A stretch of 42,549 nt of DNA from NCBI GenBank assembly GCA_937992195.1, contig CALKKV010000027.1, positions 1 through 42,549 of the forward strand, in the 5' to 3' direction. The stretch's first letter is position 1. Each line of letters begins with the position of its first letter. The stretch is from an uncultured Gammaproteobacteria bacterium. Its GTDB lineage: Bacteria; Pseudomonadota; Gammaproteobacteria; Arenicellales; Poriferihabitantaceae. The notes under the pieces are model-generated. The model ran no database searches. It saw only the letters and a program-made list of their open reading frames with translations, and had not been told where the DNA came from. The position numbers were made by a program, and so were the translations under genes. Below, piece after piece: positions 27,763 to 36,600 of the stretch.

Positions 27763-29643
27763 ATGAAAAATTTAACCTTTTGTATCACCTTGATACTTCT
27801 TCTTGCGCAATCAGCGTGGGCTCAATCCAACAGTGGTGTGGTAGCGCCGGTTTCGAATCAGTTAAAGGATCACCCGGCTCCCTATCTGGCACTACATGGG
27901 GATGATCCGGTAGCCTGGCAGGAATGGGGAAACAGCGTGGTGGATCGCGCGCAGAGCGAGAATAAAATCTTATTTGTGTCCGTCGGTTATTTCGCATGTC
28001 ACTGGTGCCATGTAATGCAAAAGGAGAGTTATCAAGATAAAGAGGTCGCTGAGTTACTTAACCAGAAGTTTTTATCGGTCAAAATTGACCGAGAACTGGA
28101 ACCCGCCCTGGATGGTAGGTTGATGGACTTTGCGCAGGCCATATTGGGCCGGGGAGGATGGCCCTTAAACGTATTTATTACTCCGGAAGGTGAGCCCATC
28201 TATGCATTGCTATATGCCAGGCAAGAACAGTTTCTTGAGGTATTAGACCGGTTAAATCAATTCTGGGAAAAGGATCCGGATAAGGTGCGAGAACTCGTGC
28301 GTCGAGAAAGACAGACGAATGTGAGGTTTCCAAGCGCCGAATGGAACCTACAAGAGTTAACGACGTTGCTTGAACGTGCTCCTGGAAAAATGCTGGCGCG
28401 GGCGGATTTAGATCGTGGCGGCTTTGGCGATACCAGCAAATTTCCGTCTGCACCGCAAATGCTATTTCTTTTAAAAGAGTATGCGCTAAATAAAGACCCA
28501 ACCTTGAAAGAGTTTCTCGTGACTACCTTGGACAAGATGGCGAAAAAGGGAATGCACGACCATCTGACTGGCGGTTTTTTCCGTTATACCGTGGATGCGA
28601 ATTGGAATGTTCCGCATTTTGAGAAAATGTTATACGACAATGCGTCGCTGGCGGATCTCTACCTTCAGGCTGGAAAAGTTTTATCTAGGGAGGACTATCT
28701 GGAAACTGCAAAGACTACGTTGCAGTTTATGCAGGAAGCGATGTGGTTAGATGGTGCATTAGTGGCTTCATTTTCTGCTGTCGATGATGACAGTATCGAA
28801 GGCGGACACTATCTTTGGGAATTTGATGAGCTGGGGACGTTGTTGAGTAGCGAAGAAGTTGACCTGGTAAGCAAAGTTTGGGGACTTGACCGTGTTCCCG
28901 AACTAGAGGCTGGAACCCTGCCGAGATGGGAGGACACCGTTGCAGAATATGCGGCGGCCAACAATCTGACTGTGGCTGAAGTTGATGATCTGCTTTCTTC
29001 CGCGAAAACGAAGCTTGTATTGGCAAGATCCAGTCGAAGTTTGCCAGTAGATGATAAATTATTAGCGGGCTGGAATGGATTGGCCTTGACCACGTTTAGT
29101 CATGCTTACGCGGAGTTTGGTGATGCCTCCTTCAAAAAGACGGCTGAAAGTTTGGCTTCTTTTTTGTCGACACGTCTATGGGATGGTGAAAGCCTCACCC
29201 GGGCGCATGCGAAAGGAGTTGCTCACGGTACCGCGTCGATAGAGGACTACGCTTACGTTGCCAAGGGGCTGTGGGATTGGGCAAACCTAAGTGAAGACAA
29301 AGCGTTGGCGGATACTGCTGAGCAGATAGCGCGCGCTGGCTGGCAGAAGTTTTATAAAGATGCAGCGTGGTTTACTGAAGATGGAAGTTTGCTGGCGCCT
29401 CCGGTAGGTGTTGAAGTGATGCAGGATGGAGCAACGCCTTCTCCAGCTGCTGTTCTTATTGCCGTCAGCGACGAAATATCCCGTGCTGTTGGCGATCAAG
29501 ATTGGATACTAACGGTTCGTGCGGTGGTTAATCGCGGACAGCGAGAACTTGCGGCAACGCCTTACTGGTTTTCAACACAGATGTTGGCACTAAGACAGGT
29601 CATCGCGGGAAAAGAAGAGTCAGAAGATAGCCAGGTGCAGTAG
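27763..29643 (+). CDS. Exported thioredoxin-like DUF255 protein (YyaL/SSP411 type)
   Basis: The 626 residues begin with a signal peptide (cleavage near A-W-A-Q, residue 20). An N-terminal thioredoxin-like DUF255 domain follows, with the signature F-A-C-H-W-C-H-V-M at about 77-85 (C79, C82). The remainder is a helical six-hairpin-like domain with G-G-F-F-R-Y-T-V-D, V-P-H-F-E-K-M-L-Y-D-N and L-A-G-W-N-G-L. The family's biochemical activity is not settled. An export signal puts this copy in the periplasm or outside, whereas many relatives appear to be cytoplasmic. Confidence 0.85.
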   Translation: MKNLTFCITLILLLAQSAWAQSNSGVVAPVSNQLKDHPAPYLALHGDDPVAWQEWGNSVVDRAQSENKILFVSVGYFACHWCHVMQKESYQDKEVAELLNQKFLSVKIDRELEPALDGRLMDFAQAILGRGGWPLNVFITPEGEPIYALLYARQEQFLEVLDRLNQFWEKDPDKVRELVRRERQTNVRFPSAEWNLQELTTLLERAPGKMLARADLDRGGFGDTSKFPSAPQMLFLLKEYALNKDPTLKEFLVTTLDKMAKKGMHDHLTGGFFRYTVDANWNVPHFEKMLYDNASLADLYLQAGKVLSREDYLETAKTTLQFMQEAMWLDGALVASFSAVDDDSIEGGHYLWEFDELGTLLSSEEVDLVSKVWGLDRVPELEAGTLPRWEDTVAEYAAANNLTVAEVDDLLSSAKTKLVLARSSRSLPVDDKLLAGWNGLALTTFSHAYAEFGDASFKKTAESLASFLSTRLWDGESLTRAHAKGVAHGTASIEDYAYVAKGLWDWANLSEDKALADTAEQIARAGWQKFYKDAAWFTEDGSLLAPPVGVEVMQDGATPSPAAVLIAVSDEISRAVGDQDWILTVRAVVNRGQRELAATPYWFSTQMLALRQVIAGKEESEDSQVQ

Positions 29644-29658
29644 CGCCAGATTGCGATA

Positions 29659-30384
29659 CTACAGAGACAGCAGTCGCCATTCCTTTTTCACAAAGCCGAA
29701 AATTGGACGAAACTGCGTTTTGTAAGACATCTTTTTGCAGCCATCAATCCAATACCCAAGGTATAACCAGTCAAGTTCCATCTCTCTGACGTATTCAACC
29801 TGTTTCAAAATGGCGTAAGTGCCAAGACTGCGTTTAGGCATCATTGGGTCAAAGAAGGTGTATACCGCCGACATGCCGTCATCGGGTAGATCACAGACTG
29901 AAAGCGCTACAAGCTTGCCTTCTAGTCTATATTCTATAAACACAGTCTCAACCGAAGAGTCGACCATAAACTCGCGATAGCGTTCGGGGTCGTTGTGATC
30001 CATGATGTCACCGGTGTGTCGCCACTTTTGGTATCGGCAGTACAATTCAAAATGTTCTTCCCGAAAGCTGGCTGGAACGAGAGTCGTTGTCAGATCCTGG
30101 TTGCGTTTCATGGTGCGCTTTTGCGAACGCGATGGTCGAAATTCTCGAGAAGGGATGCGGACAGAGACACATGCTTCACAGTTTCTGCAGTGGGGTCGAT
30201 ACACGGTATCACCACTGCGTCGAAAACCGGCCTTGATTAAGATACTGAAAAGTGAGTTATCTACCGAGAAGTTAGGATCCAGCAATACTGTCGATGCGGT
30301 TTCCGGCTCGATATACGGGCACGGATGTGGTGCGGACAAATACAGTTTAGGCGGGTCGGATTGGATGCTCACAGCGGGATACAA
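29659..30384 (-). CDS. bpt: Aspartate/glutamate leucyltransferase
   Basis: Bpt moves leucine from Leu-tRNA to proteins with N-terminal Asp or Glu and so marks them for ClpS/ClpAP degradation. About 241 residues carry the family H-P-C-P-Y near the start and the C-x-x-C pair in P-H-C-R-N-C-E-A-C-V. They also carry R-S-Q-K-R-T-M-K-R-N, Y-T-F-F-D-P and Y-L-G-Y-W-I-D-G-C-K-K-M-S-Y-K. The start is uncertain: TTG at 30384 or GTG at 30372, neither with a clear ribosome binding site. It lies 76 bp after aat, its functional partner, on the same strand. Confidence 0.92.
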   Translation of the reverse strand: MYPAVSIQSDPPKLYLSAPHPCPYIEPETASTVLLDPNFSVDNSLFSILIKAGFRRSGDTVYRPHCRNCEACVSVRIPSREFRPSRSQKRTMKRNQDLTTTLVPASFREEHFELYCRYQKWRHTGDIMDHNDPERYREFMVDSSVETVFIEYRLEGKLVALSVCDLPDDGMSAVYTFFDPMMPKRSLGTYAILKQVEYVREMELDWLYLGYWIDGCKKMSYKTQFRPIFGFVKKEWRLLSL

Positions 30385-30460
30385 ATTTTCGAATAACCAA
30401 TATTATATAGGACGCTGCTTGGACCGAGTTCGTAATTTACAGGGTCGTTGGGGCTGTCAA

Positions 30461-31135
30461 CTAAGTTTTTTCCCAGTTAGATCCGGTTCCCGAGCCTTTT
30501 ACTGATTCAAGCTTTGCTAAAAAGTGTGTGCGAGGTATTTCCACAGCGCCAAGACTCAAGATATGGTCAGACGAAACCTGGCAGTCGATCAGGGTAAAGT
30601 TCCATTCGCGTAAATGCGCGATCAGCAGCGCGAGAGCGACCTTGGAAGCGTCGGTTTGATGGCTGAACATACTTTCACCAAAAAACACCTGACCCAGTGC
30701 AATACCATACAAGCCGCCAACGAGTTTGTCATCTAGCCAGATTTCGGCACTATGGGCGATGCCGATTTCATGCAAAGCGATATAAGCGGTTTGCATGTCA
30801 TGTGTTATCCAGGTTCCTGGTTGATTTTTGCGCTTACCGGCGCATTGCTGAATTACATCAGGAAATGCGGTGTCCAGAGTAAATCGATAGCCGCGATGGC
30901 GTATCGATTTGGACAGACTACGAGAGGGCTTGAATTGCCCAGGAAATATCACACACCGCGGATCTGGTGACCACCACAATATGGGTTCACCTGGATTAAA
31001 CCATGGGAAGATGCCGCTGCGGTACGCAAGGACAAGTCGTTCAGGGCTCAGATCTCCTCCCATTGCCAACAGGCCGTCTTCATTTGCCGCTTCCAGTGGC
31101 GGAAATGGTTCTATGGATTTCTGTCCAAATTGCAT
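30461..31135 (-). CDS. aat: Leucyl/phenylalanyl-tRNA-protein transferase
   Basis: Aat adds leucine or phenylalanine to proteins with N-terminal Arg or Lys, which creates primary degrons for ClpS. The 224 residues show the family F-P-P-L-E-x-A, GLLAMGGDLSPERLVLAY, GIFPWF...PILWWSPDPR, then F-G-E-S-M-F-S and LIDCQVSSDHILSLGA. The start codon is ATG. It is divergent from tsaD, with only 44 bp between the two starts, so promoters for both must lie in or overlap that space. Confidence 0.96.
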   Translation of the reverse strand: MQFGQKSIEPFPPLEAANEDGLLAMGGDLSPERLVLAYRSGIFPWFNPGEPILWWSPDPRCVIFPGQFKPSRSLSKSIRHRGYRFTLDTAFPDVIQQCAGKRKNQPGTWITHDMQTAYIALHEIGIAHSAEIWLDDKLVGGLYGIALGQVFFGESMFSHQTDASKVALALLIAHLREWNFTLIDCQVSSDHILSLGAVEIPRTHFLAKLESVKGSGTGSNWEKT

Positions 31136-31179
31136 AGGAATAAAGGTAACTGCTTCAACCGTTATTGTAAAATAAACAA

Positions 31180-32208
31180 ATGCGAGTACTCGGAATAGAA
31201 ACCTCTTGCGACGATACAGGCGCGGCTATTTATGACACCGAAAAAGGTCTAGTGGTGCATCGGCTGGCGTCCCAGATAGATCTGCATGCGCAATATGGCG
31301 GTGTTGTGCCCGAGCTTGCGGCTCGGGATCATATTCGGACGCTGCTACCGCTGGTAGACAGTCTCATCAACGACCCGGCGAATGCGGGGGCCAAGGTCGA
31401 CGGCGTCGCATGGACCAAAGGCCCTGGTTTAGCTGGGGCATTGCTTGTGGGGGCGTCGGTGGGGAGCAGTTTAGCAGCGGCATGGAATGTTCCTGGTGTT
31501 GGCGTACATCATATGGAAGGGCATCTGCTCGCACCAATGCTGGAAGATAATCCGCCTCCTTTTCCATTCGTCGCTTTGTTGGTATCGGGCGGTCACACGC
31601 TGTTGGTGGATGTTGAGGATGAGGGTCGTTACCAAATTTTAGGACTCTCAGTAGATGATGCTGCTGGAGAAGCATTCGATAAAACCGCCAAGTTGCTTGG
31701 ACTTGGATATCCGGGCGGGCCTGCAATTGCCAAAGCGGCAATGCAAGGAGATCCGGACCGATTTCATTTCCCAAGGCCGATGGTAAATCGACCGGGCCTT
31801 GATTTTAGTTTTAGCGGGCTCAAGACATTTGTCAGAACCACCGCGGCTGATCTTGCGCTTGATGCGCAAACTATCGCCGATATATCCAGAGCGTTCGAAG
31901 ATGCGGTTGTGGACACGCTGGCAATCAAGTGTACGCGGGCGCTTAAACAGGTTGGCAGGTCGTGTTTGGTGATTGCAGGTGGGGTAGGGGCGAATCAACG
32001 TTTGCGTGCGCGACTGCGAGAAGACACCGAAGCGATGGGTGGTACGGTTTATTATCCGCGCCCGGAATTTTGCACTGACAATGGTGCAATGATTGCTTAC
32101 GCAGGCGCGGTCCGTTTACGACTTGCGTCATCGCATTTATTTAACATTGACCAAGGGTTTGAGGTCATACCTCGCTGGAGTATCGAAGAGATAGAGCCGG
32201 CTGCGTAA
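31180..32208 (+). CDS. tsaD: tRNA N6-threonylcarbamoyladenosine transferase subunit TsaD
   Basis: TsaD, with TsaB and TsaE, transfers a threonylcarbamoyl group to adenosine 37 of ANN-decoding tRNAs. The 342-residue length is normal. It has the N-terminal [12 protein letters not shown] motif, the metal-binding histidines in V-H-H-M-E-G-H and the ATP-binding [26 protein letters not shown] and the C-terminal [10 protein letters not shown] are also present. It is usually next to rpsU in relatives; here its neighbour is aat. Confidence 0.97.
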   Translation: MRVLGIETSCDDTGAAIYDTEKGLVVHRLASQIDLHAQYGGVVPELAARDHIRTLLPLVDSLINDPANAGAKVDGVAWTKGPGLAGALLVGASVGSSLAAAWNVPGVGVHHMEGHLLAPMLEDNPPPFPFVALLVSGGHTLLVDVEDEGRYQILGLSVDDAAGEAFDKTAKLLGLGYPGGPAIAKAAMQGDPDRFHFPRPMVNRPGLDFSFSGLKTFVRTTAADLALDAQTIADISRAFEDAVVDTLAIKCTRALKQVGRSCLVIAGGVGANQRLRARLREDTEAMGGTVYYPRPEFCTDNGAMIAYAGAVRLRLASSHLFNIDQGFEVIPRWSIEEIEPAA

Positions 32209-32270
32209 CAACAGCAATATAAACCGGATAAGACCTTAGCCTGATCTCAGGAATTCCAGTGATCCCGAAG

Positions 32271-32876
32271 TTACTCTCCAAACAGTCCGATCTTGCTTTC
32301 TTCGCCTTTCTTGAGGCGCGCAATATTCTCCCGATGACGCCAAAATAACAGTCCGGTCATGGCAAGGGCAAGCAGAATAATCGGCAATTGACCGATAAAC
32401 AGAATAACCAGAATCGGCAGCATTACCGAGGTAATAAGTGCCGCCAGAGAAGAGTAATTCGAGGCGAATGCTGCAACCAGCCAAACTGCCAACAGTAGCA
32501 GTGCCACAAAGCTGCTGATCCCAAAAAATACACCTGCGGCTGTTGCCACACCTTTGCCGCCTTTAAATCCAAAGAAAACCGGGTACAGATGTCCTAAAAA
32601 CGCACCTAGACCGACCAGCGCAATGGTGAGACTCTTATCGGTAATTAGCTGCGCGACCAAGACAGGAATAAATCCTTTCAGAATATCCCCGAACAGCGTC
32701 AACCCCGCTGCCAGTTTGCCTTTTTTCTTTCCACCCAGCCTGAGAACATTGGTTGCGCCGGGATTTTTTGAGCCACTAGTACGAGGGTCAGGCAGGTCCA
32801 TGATTCGGCAGACAATCACCGCGCTTGAGACAGAGCCTACGAGGTAGGCAAGAATAGGTAATAACAGAGTTAACAT
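32271..32876 (-). CDS. plsY: Acyl-phosphate glycerol-3-phosphate acyltransferase
   Basis: PlsY is the membrane enzyme that acylates glycerol 3-phosphate with acyl-phosphate to start phospholipid synthesis. The 201 residues form about five membrane helices and contain three loop motifs: G-S-K-N-P-G-A-T-N-V-L-R, FKGGKGVATAAGV and W-R-H-R-E-N-I-A-R near the end. It is divergent from folB and converges on tsaD, an arrangement also seen in other gammaproteobacteria. Confidence 0.95.
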   Translation of the reverse strand: MLTLLLPILAYLVGSVSSAVIVCRIMDLPDPRTSGSKNPGATNVLRLGGKKKGKLAAGLTLFGDILKGFIPVLVAQLITDKSLTIALVGLGAFLGHLYPVFFGFKGGKGVATAAGVFFGISSFVALLLLAVWLVAAFASNYSSLAALITSVMLPILVILFIGQLPIILLALAMTGLLFWRHRENIARLKKGEESKIGLFGE

Positions 32877-32986
32877 GATGAATCAGTTTTTATTTATTTT
32901 AAAAACATCCAGTGGATACCATTTGACTGTAAACAGTTAAACTCTAACGCCAACTGTCAATCAATCTTCACAATTATCAGCATAGC

Positions 32987-33343
32987 ATGGATATTATTTA
33001 CCTTCACGATCTCAAAGTCGACTGCGTCATTGGCGTATGGGACTGGGAACGTAAAATCCTTCAGGAAGTTACCATTGATCTGGATATGGGCTTCGACATT
33101 CGTAAAGCCGCGGAAACGGATGATCTTGAGTATACGTTGAGCTACAAAGATGTATCAAAAAGGGTTTCAAAATTTGTTGAAGACTCGCGCTTTCAATTGG
33201 TGGAAAGAATGGCGGAAGAAATCGCTCAAATTTTGTTAACCGAATTTGAAATTAAATGGTGCCGGGTCAAAATAAATAAATTCGGCGCGGTTCGCGGCGC
33301 AGGTGGCGTCGGGGTTTTGATTGAGCGTGGGGAATGGACATGA
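32987..33343 (+). CDS. folB: Dihydroneopterin aldolase
   Basis: FolB cleaves dihydroneopterin to 6-hydroxymethyl-dihydropterin in folate synthesis. The 118 residues begin M-D-I-I-Y-L-H-D-L-K-V-D-C-V-I-G-V-W-D-W-E, the family signature. The active-site region Y-T-L-S-Y-K-D-V, a Q-L-V-E-R-M-A-E-E-I motif and a conserved late lysine (V-K-I-N-K-F) follow. Its stop overlaps the folK start, and FolK uses its product. Confidence 0.95.
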   Translation: MDIIYLHDLKVDCVIGVWDWERKILQEVTIDLDMGFDIRKAAETDDLEYTLSYKDVSKRVSKFVEDSRFQLVERMAEEIAQILLTEFEIKWCRVKINKFGAVRGAGGVGVLIERGEWT

Positions 33344-33849
33344 CCCATGTGGTGTTGAGTCTTGGAAGTAATATCGATCGAGAACGCAATATTCAATATG
33401 CTATCGATTGTTTAGGCGAGATTTGGGGGCAGTTGGATATATCGCCAATATATGAGACCTCATCGGTGGGTTTCGACGGTCCCGCCTTTTTTAACCTGAT
33501 TGTTGGCATACATACTGAGCAGTCGTTAAAAGACGTTATTGACCACCTTAAAGCGATCGAAACAAAGGCCGGGCGAGTTCGCGGACCAAAGACATTCGAT
33601 AGCAGGGTGCTGGATATTGACGTTGTGCTTTATGGGGATCAAAACCTCCGTGATCAGGGTATAAACGTTCCGAGGGACGAGATTGAGAAGTATGCTTATG
33701 TACTGAAACCCCTGGCTGATATCTACCCGGACCTGGAATATCCTTTGACCGGAGAGCGGATTGAGGATATGTGGCGTTCGTTCGAAATGAAGGAGCAGAC
33801 GATATTTATTACCGAGCTGCCGATACAGGATGCGATTGGAGAGAGCTGA
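33340..33849 (+). CDS. folK: 6-hydroxymethyl-7,8-dihydropterin pyrophosphokinase
   Basis: FolK transfers pyrophosphate from ATP to the pterin made by FolB. The protein of about 169 residues has the N-terminal L-S-L-G-S-N and the signature G-P-K-T-F-D-S-R-V-L-D-I-D-V-V-L-Y-G. Two in-frame ATG codons lie at 33334 and 33340. The second is preferred because GGGGA sits at a workable distance and it makes the usual ATGA overlap with folB. The C-terminal tail after P-L-T-G is somewhat longer than in many relatives. Confidence 0.94.
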   Translation: MTHVVLSLGSNIDRERNIQYAIDCLGEIWGQLDISPIYETSSVGFDGPAFFNLIVGIHTEQSLKDVIDHLKAIETKAGRVRGPKTFDSRVLDIDVVLYGDQNLRDQGINVPRDEIEKYAYVLKPLADIYPDLEYPLTGERIEDMWRSFEMKEQTIFITELPIQDAIGES

Positions 33850-33856
33850 TCCCCAA

Positions 33857-33890
33857 GCCTAAATCTATAGCAAATCTATAAATTTAGGCT
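33857..33890 (+). repeat. Imperfect inverted repeat after folK
   Basis: AGCCTAAATCTATAG at 33857-33871 pairs with 33876-33890 with one mismatch around a 4-base loop, eight bases past the folK stop. It is AT-rich and only weakly followed by T residues. It may assist the stronger terminator just downstream. Confidence 0.45.
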
Positions 33891-33910
33891 CTTGATAATT
33901 TGAGAGCAAA

Positions 33911-33940
33911 AAAAAGCCGAATCAATTCGATTCGGCTTTT
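33911..33940. terminator. Bidirectional terminator between folK and the YceI gene
   Basis: GCCGAATC at 33916-33923 pairs with GATTCGGC at 33929-33936. The stem is flanked by a run of A on the left and T on the right, so it reads as an intrinsic terminator on both strands. It lies between the convergent folK and YceI genes and can serve both. Confidence 0.9.
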
Positions 33941-33963
33941 ATCTTTAGCAGTTGGAAACTCGC

Positions 33964-34554
33964 TTACTTTTTAATTCCTTCAACTGTGACATAGATATCT
34001 ACTGTTCGAGAAGCTTCACCGAGATCATAATCGATGCCAAAATCAGACATTGTGATGGTAGTGTTGCCTTCAAAACCCGCGCGATATCCGCCCCATGGGT
34101 CCTTGCCTTCGCCAATCTTGGTGACTTCGAGTGATACAGGCTTGGTTACACCGTGCAGGGTCAGGTCGCCATTCAAAACTGCAGCGCCATTACCAGATTC
34201 TTCGTAGCTTGTACTAACAAACGACGCCTTTGGATATTTCTTAACATCTAAGAAATCTGTTCCTCGGATATGCACATTTCGCTTGGCGTGGCGGGTATCT
34301 ACTGAGGTTGTATCGATATCGATGTTGATTTTAGAGGCGCTCGGATTTTCTGAGTCGTAAGTGAAATCTCCAGTGAAATCAGGGAAATCTCCAACAACAA
34401 AGCTATAGCCTAGATGAGACACCTTAAATTGAATAAAGGCGTGCTTACCGCTGGAGTCAACAGTGTATTCAGCTGCATTGGCGGCGGTAGTCGCTGAGGT
34501 AGCGAGAACGAACGCGCTGGCAATGCTCAGGGAACGAAAAAATGAGTTCTTCAT
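33964..34554 (-). CDS. Periplasmic YceI family protein
   Basis: YceI proteins are lipocalin-like barrels that bind an isoprenoid such as a quinone-type lipid. The 196 residues begin with a clear signal peptide (cleavage near A-N-A-A, about residue 27). The barrel core follows: Y-T-V-D-S-S-G-K-H-A-F-I-Q-F-K-V-S-H-L-G, D-T-R-H-A-K-R-N-V-H-I-R and D-L-T-L-H-G-V-T-K-P-V. It lies 56 bp downstream of a cytochrome b561 gene on the same strand, a common pair (yceJ-yceI in E. coli), and ends at the shared terminator. Confidence 0.93.
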   Translation of the reverse strand: MKNSFFRSLSIASAFVLATSATTAANAAEYTVDSSGKHAFIQFKVSHLGYSFVVGDFPDFTGDFTYDSENPSASKINIDIDTTSVDTRHAKRNVHIRGTDFLDVKKYPKASFVSTSYEESGNGAAVLNGDLTLHGVTKPVSLEVTKIGEGKDPWGGYRAGFEGNTTITMSDFGIDYDLGEASRTVDIYVTVEGIKK

Positions 34555-34610
34555 AGTAGTAAATCCTAATTTTTATGATTCAAGTTTATAATGATGCCGT
34601 ATGACCGCAT

Positions 34611-35168
34611 TTACGGCCGAACGCTAGGTAGACCCAACATTCGTCGAAGGGTTTCATCCTTATCGAAAAAATGATGTTTTAATGCGCCAAAAGTATGCAT
34701 CAAGGCTAACCCCATCATTGCCCAGGAAAGCCAATAGTGCCAGTAAACGCTCCAGTCCTCCTGATTTGGAAGATTGTGGATGATGGCCGGGAATTCGAAT
34801 AGATGGAAAACCGTGATCGAATCACCGTCAGATGAGGACAGCATCAATCCGAAAAATATAATCAGTAAAACCAGGGTATTCATCAGAAATTTCACTGATT
34901 TAGAGGCTTTTTGCTCCCATACACCCACCCCAGCGCCCGGGGTTGGGCGAATATTGATCCACCCCCAAATTGATCGAAAGATCAGTACAAACATCAGCGT
35001 AATGCCCACACTTTCATGAATTAGCGGCATGGTCTGATAATAGGTGTGGTAATAATCCGTTCCTGTCATGTAGAGACCCAGGCCGAATTCCCCGATTACC
35101 GTCAATGCGATTAACCAGTGCAGGATGATTGCAACTTTTCCATAGCGATTGGCAGAATTCTTCAGCAT
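34611..35168 (-). CDS. Cytochrome b561 family protein
   Basis: This is a 185-residue, four-helix, di-haem membrane cytochrome. Histidines suitable as haem ligands are H17 (I-L-H-W-L-I-A), H51 (L-I-H-E-S-V-G), H144 and H158 (W-A-M-M-G-L-A-L-M-H). E. coli members pass electrons from quinol, and CybB oxidises superoxide. The downstream YceI gene suggests a shared quinone-related role, which is inference. Confidence 0.92.
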   Translation of the reverse strand: MLKNSANRYGKVAIILHWLIALTVIGEFGLGLYMTGTDYYHTYYQTMPLIHESVGITLMFVLIFRSIWGWINIRPTPGAGVGVWEQKASKSVKFLMNTLVLLIIFFGLMLSSSDGDSITVFHLFEFPAIIHNLPNQEDWSVYWHYWLSWAMMGLALMHTFGALKHHFFDKDETLRRMLGLPSVRP

Positions 35169-35396
35169 TGAGATCAGAGGGTGGTCGTGGTCGGGATTTA
35201 GCAGAAACGAGCTTCCCCTTGCTCATTTCGAGAGGAGTTGTGGCGATTAGTTCGGCGGCACCGTACCTTAATTCTAGCCCAAGCAGAATCTGGGATCAAA
35301 AAAGCGGAAAATACCAAATGCCCTACCCAACTTCGTAAATTTCCGGTATATTTCGCGACCCTTTCAGGTAAACGCAAAGATTTTAGGTAACTGGCC

Positions 35397-35633
35397 ATGG
35401 CTAGAGTATGTCAAGTGACCGGGAAACGCACCATTACTGGTAACAATGTTTCTCACGCACACAATAAAACCCGACGTAAATTCCTCCCCAATCTCCATCA
35501 GAGACGATTTTGGGTAGAAGGTGAGAATCGATGGGTGAAGCTTCGTGTTTCCAGCGCTGGTCTTAGAGTGATCGATAAGAAAGGCATCGATGCCGTTCTG
35601 GTCGATCTCCGTGCCCGCGGCGAAAATGTTTAA
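35397..35633 (+). CDS. rpmB: 50S ribosomal protein L28
   Basis: The 78 residues match L28: [20 protein letters not shown] at the start, then [14 protein letters not shown] and [16 protein letters not shown]. Its cysteine is only the single one near the start, so this is not the four-cysteine zinc-binding version. It forms an operon with rpmG, as in most proteobacteria. The promoter should lie in the 228 bp upstream; TATATT at 35347-35352 is a possible -10 without a good -35. Confidence 0.97.
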   Translation: MARVCQVTGKRTITGNNVSHAHNKTRRKFLPNLHQRRFWVEGENRWVKLRVSSAGLRVIDKKGIDAVLVDLRARGENV

Positions 35634-35659
35634 CCGCTATTAACTGGTAGGAATACGCT

Positions 35660-35815
35660 ATGAGAGACAAAATCAGACTAAATTCGAGTGCCGGAACAGG
35701 TCATTTTTATACGACCACTAAGAACAAGCGCACGATGACAGAAAAAATGGAGATTAAGAAATATGATCCCGTTGTTCGTAAGCATGTTCTTTATAAGGAA
35801 GGGAAAATCAAATAG
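35660..35815 (+). CDS. rpmG: 50S ribosomal protein L33
   Basis: The short 51-residue protein begins [21 protein letters not shown] and ends in [19 protein letters not shown], the L33 pattern. It has none of the cysteines of the zinc-binding form. An AGGA ribosome binding site lies shortly before the ATG, 26 bp after rpmB. A strong terminator follows. Confidence 0.97.
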   Translation: MRDKIRLNSSAGTGHFYTTTKNKRTMTEKMEIKKYDPVVRKHVLYKEGKIK

Positions 35816-35836
35816 TCCTTGTGCGAACGCATAGAT

Positions 35837-35872
35837 AAAAGCCTCAGCGCTAGAACCCTGAGGCTTTTTTTT
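35837..35872 (+). terminator. Intrinsic terminator of rpmB-rpmG
   Basis: GCCTCAG at 35841-35847 pairs with CTGAGGC at 35858-35864. The stem is extended by four A-T pairs and followed by a run of eight T. It lies 22 bp past the rpmG stop and is a classical Rho-independent terminator. Confidence 0.93.
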
Positions 35873-35974
35873 GCCTGACTGGTTTTTCTCGTAGGTGTTT
35901 ATCAAGACCTGATAGCTGAGAACTTATAACAGATAGGCTCGTCATAAACGGTGAATACTTAAAAGGAAGCCCCG

Positions 35975-36595
35975 ATGTTTGATCGAAGATTTATCCTTAA
36001 ATCGGCATTGTTCCTGCCATCGGCTTCGCTGGCGGCAAAGCTCGAATCTACTATTCCCACTACAGCCGGCCCATTTTACCCTGCCACAATCCCGCTGGAC
36101 GCTGATGCAGATCTCACTCAGGTGCAGGGAAAAGAGAAATCAGCAACCGGGGTGGTCGCAAATCTAACAGGCGTCCTTTCGGATCAGAATGGTTGCGCAA
36201 TTAAAAATGCCAAAATTGAGATTTGGCAATGTGATGCTTTTGGTGCGTATCATCATCCAAGGGATCGCGGCAATATTGCGGAACCAGAGTTTCAGGGATA
36301 TGGATTTACCCAGACCGATCTATCCGGCGCCTATCGCTTTAAAACGATCACACCCGTGAGCTATCCCGGACGGACTCCGCATATCCATGTCCGAGTCAGT
36401 CAGCCGGGTATGGAGTTGCTAACCACGCAGCTTTATCTGGAGGATGAGCCAAGTAACGAGCGGGATTTCCTGTTCAACCGCATTCCCCCAGAGTTACGTG
36501 CGCTCCACACTGCAAAGTTTCCGAAAACAGATGAAGAGTCAGAGGCGGTAACACCGATCTTTAATATCGTTCTGAATAAAACGCAGTCTTGTTAA
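35975..36595 (+). CDS. Intradiol ring-cleavage dioxygenase-like protein
   Basis: The 206 residues contain the beta-sandwich core of protocatechuate/catechol 1,2-dioxygenases. All four non-haem Fe(III) ligands appear to be present: Y92 (G-A-Y-H-H-P), Y130, H136 and H138 (S-Y-P-G-R-T-P-H-I-H-V). The N-terminus D-R-R-F-I-L-K-S-A plus a short hydrophobic stretch resembles a twin-arginine export signal, so the protein may be periplasmic. No other aromatic degradation genes are near, so the substrate is unknown. GGAAG lies before the ATG. Confidence 0.87.
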   Translation: MFDRRFILKSALFLPSASLAAKLESTIPTTAGPFYPATIPLDADADLTQVQGKEKSATGVVANLTGVLSDQNGCAIKNAKIEIWQCDAFGAYHHPRDRGNIAEPEFQGYGFTQTDLSGAYRFKTITPVSYPGRTPHIHVRVSQPGMELLTTQLYLEDEPSNERDFLFNRIPPELRALHTAKFPKTDEESEAVTPIFNIVLNKTQSC

Positions 36596-36600
36596 AGGAC

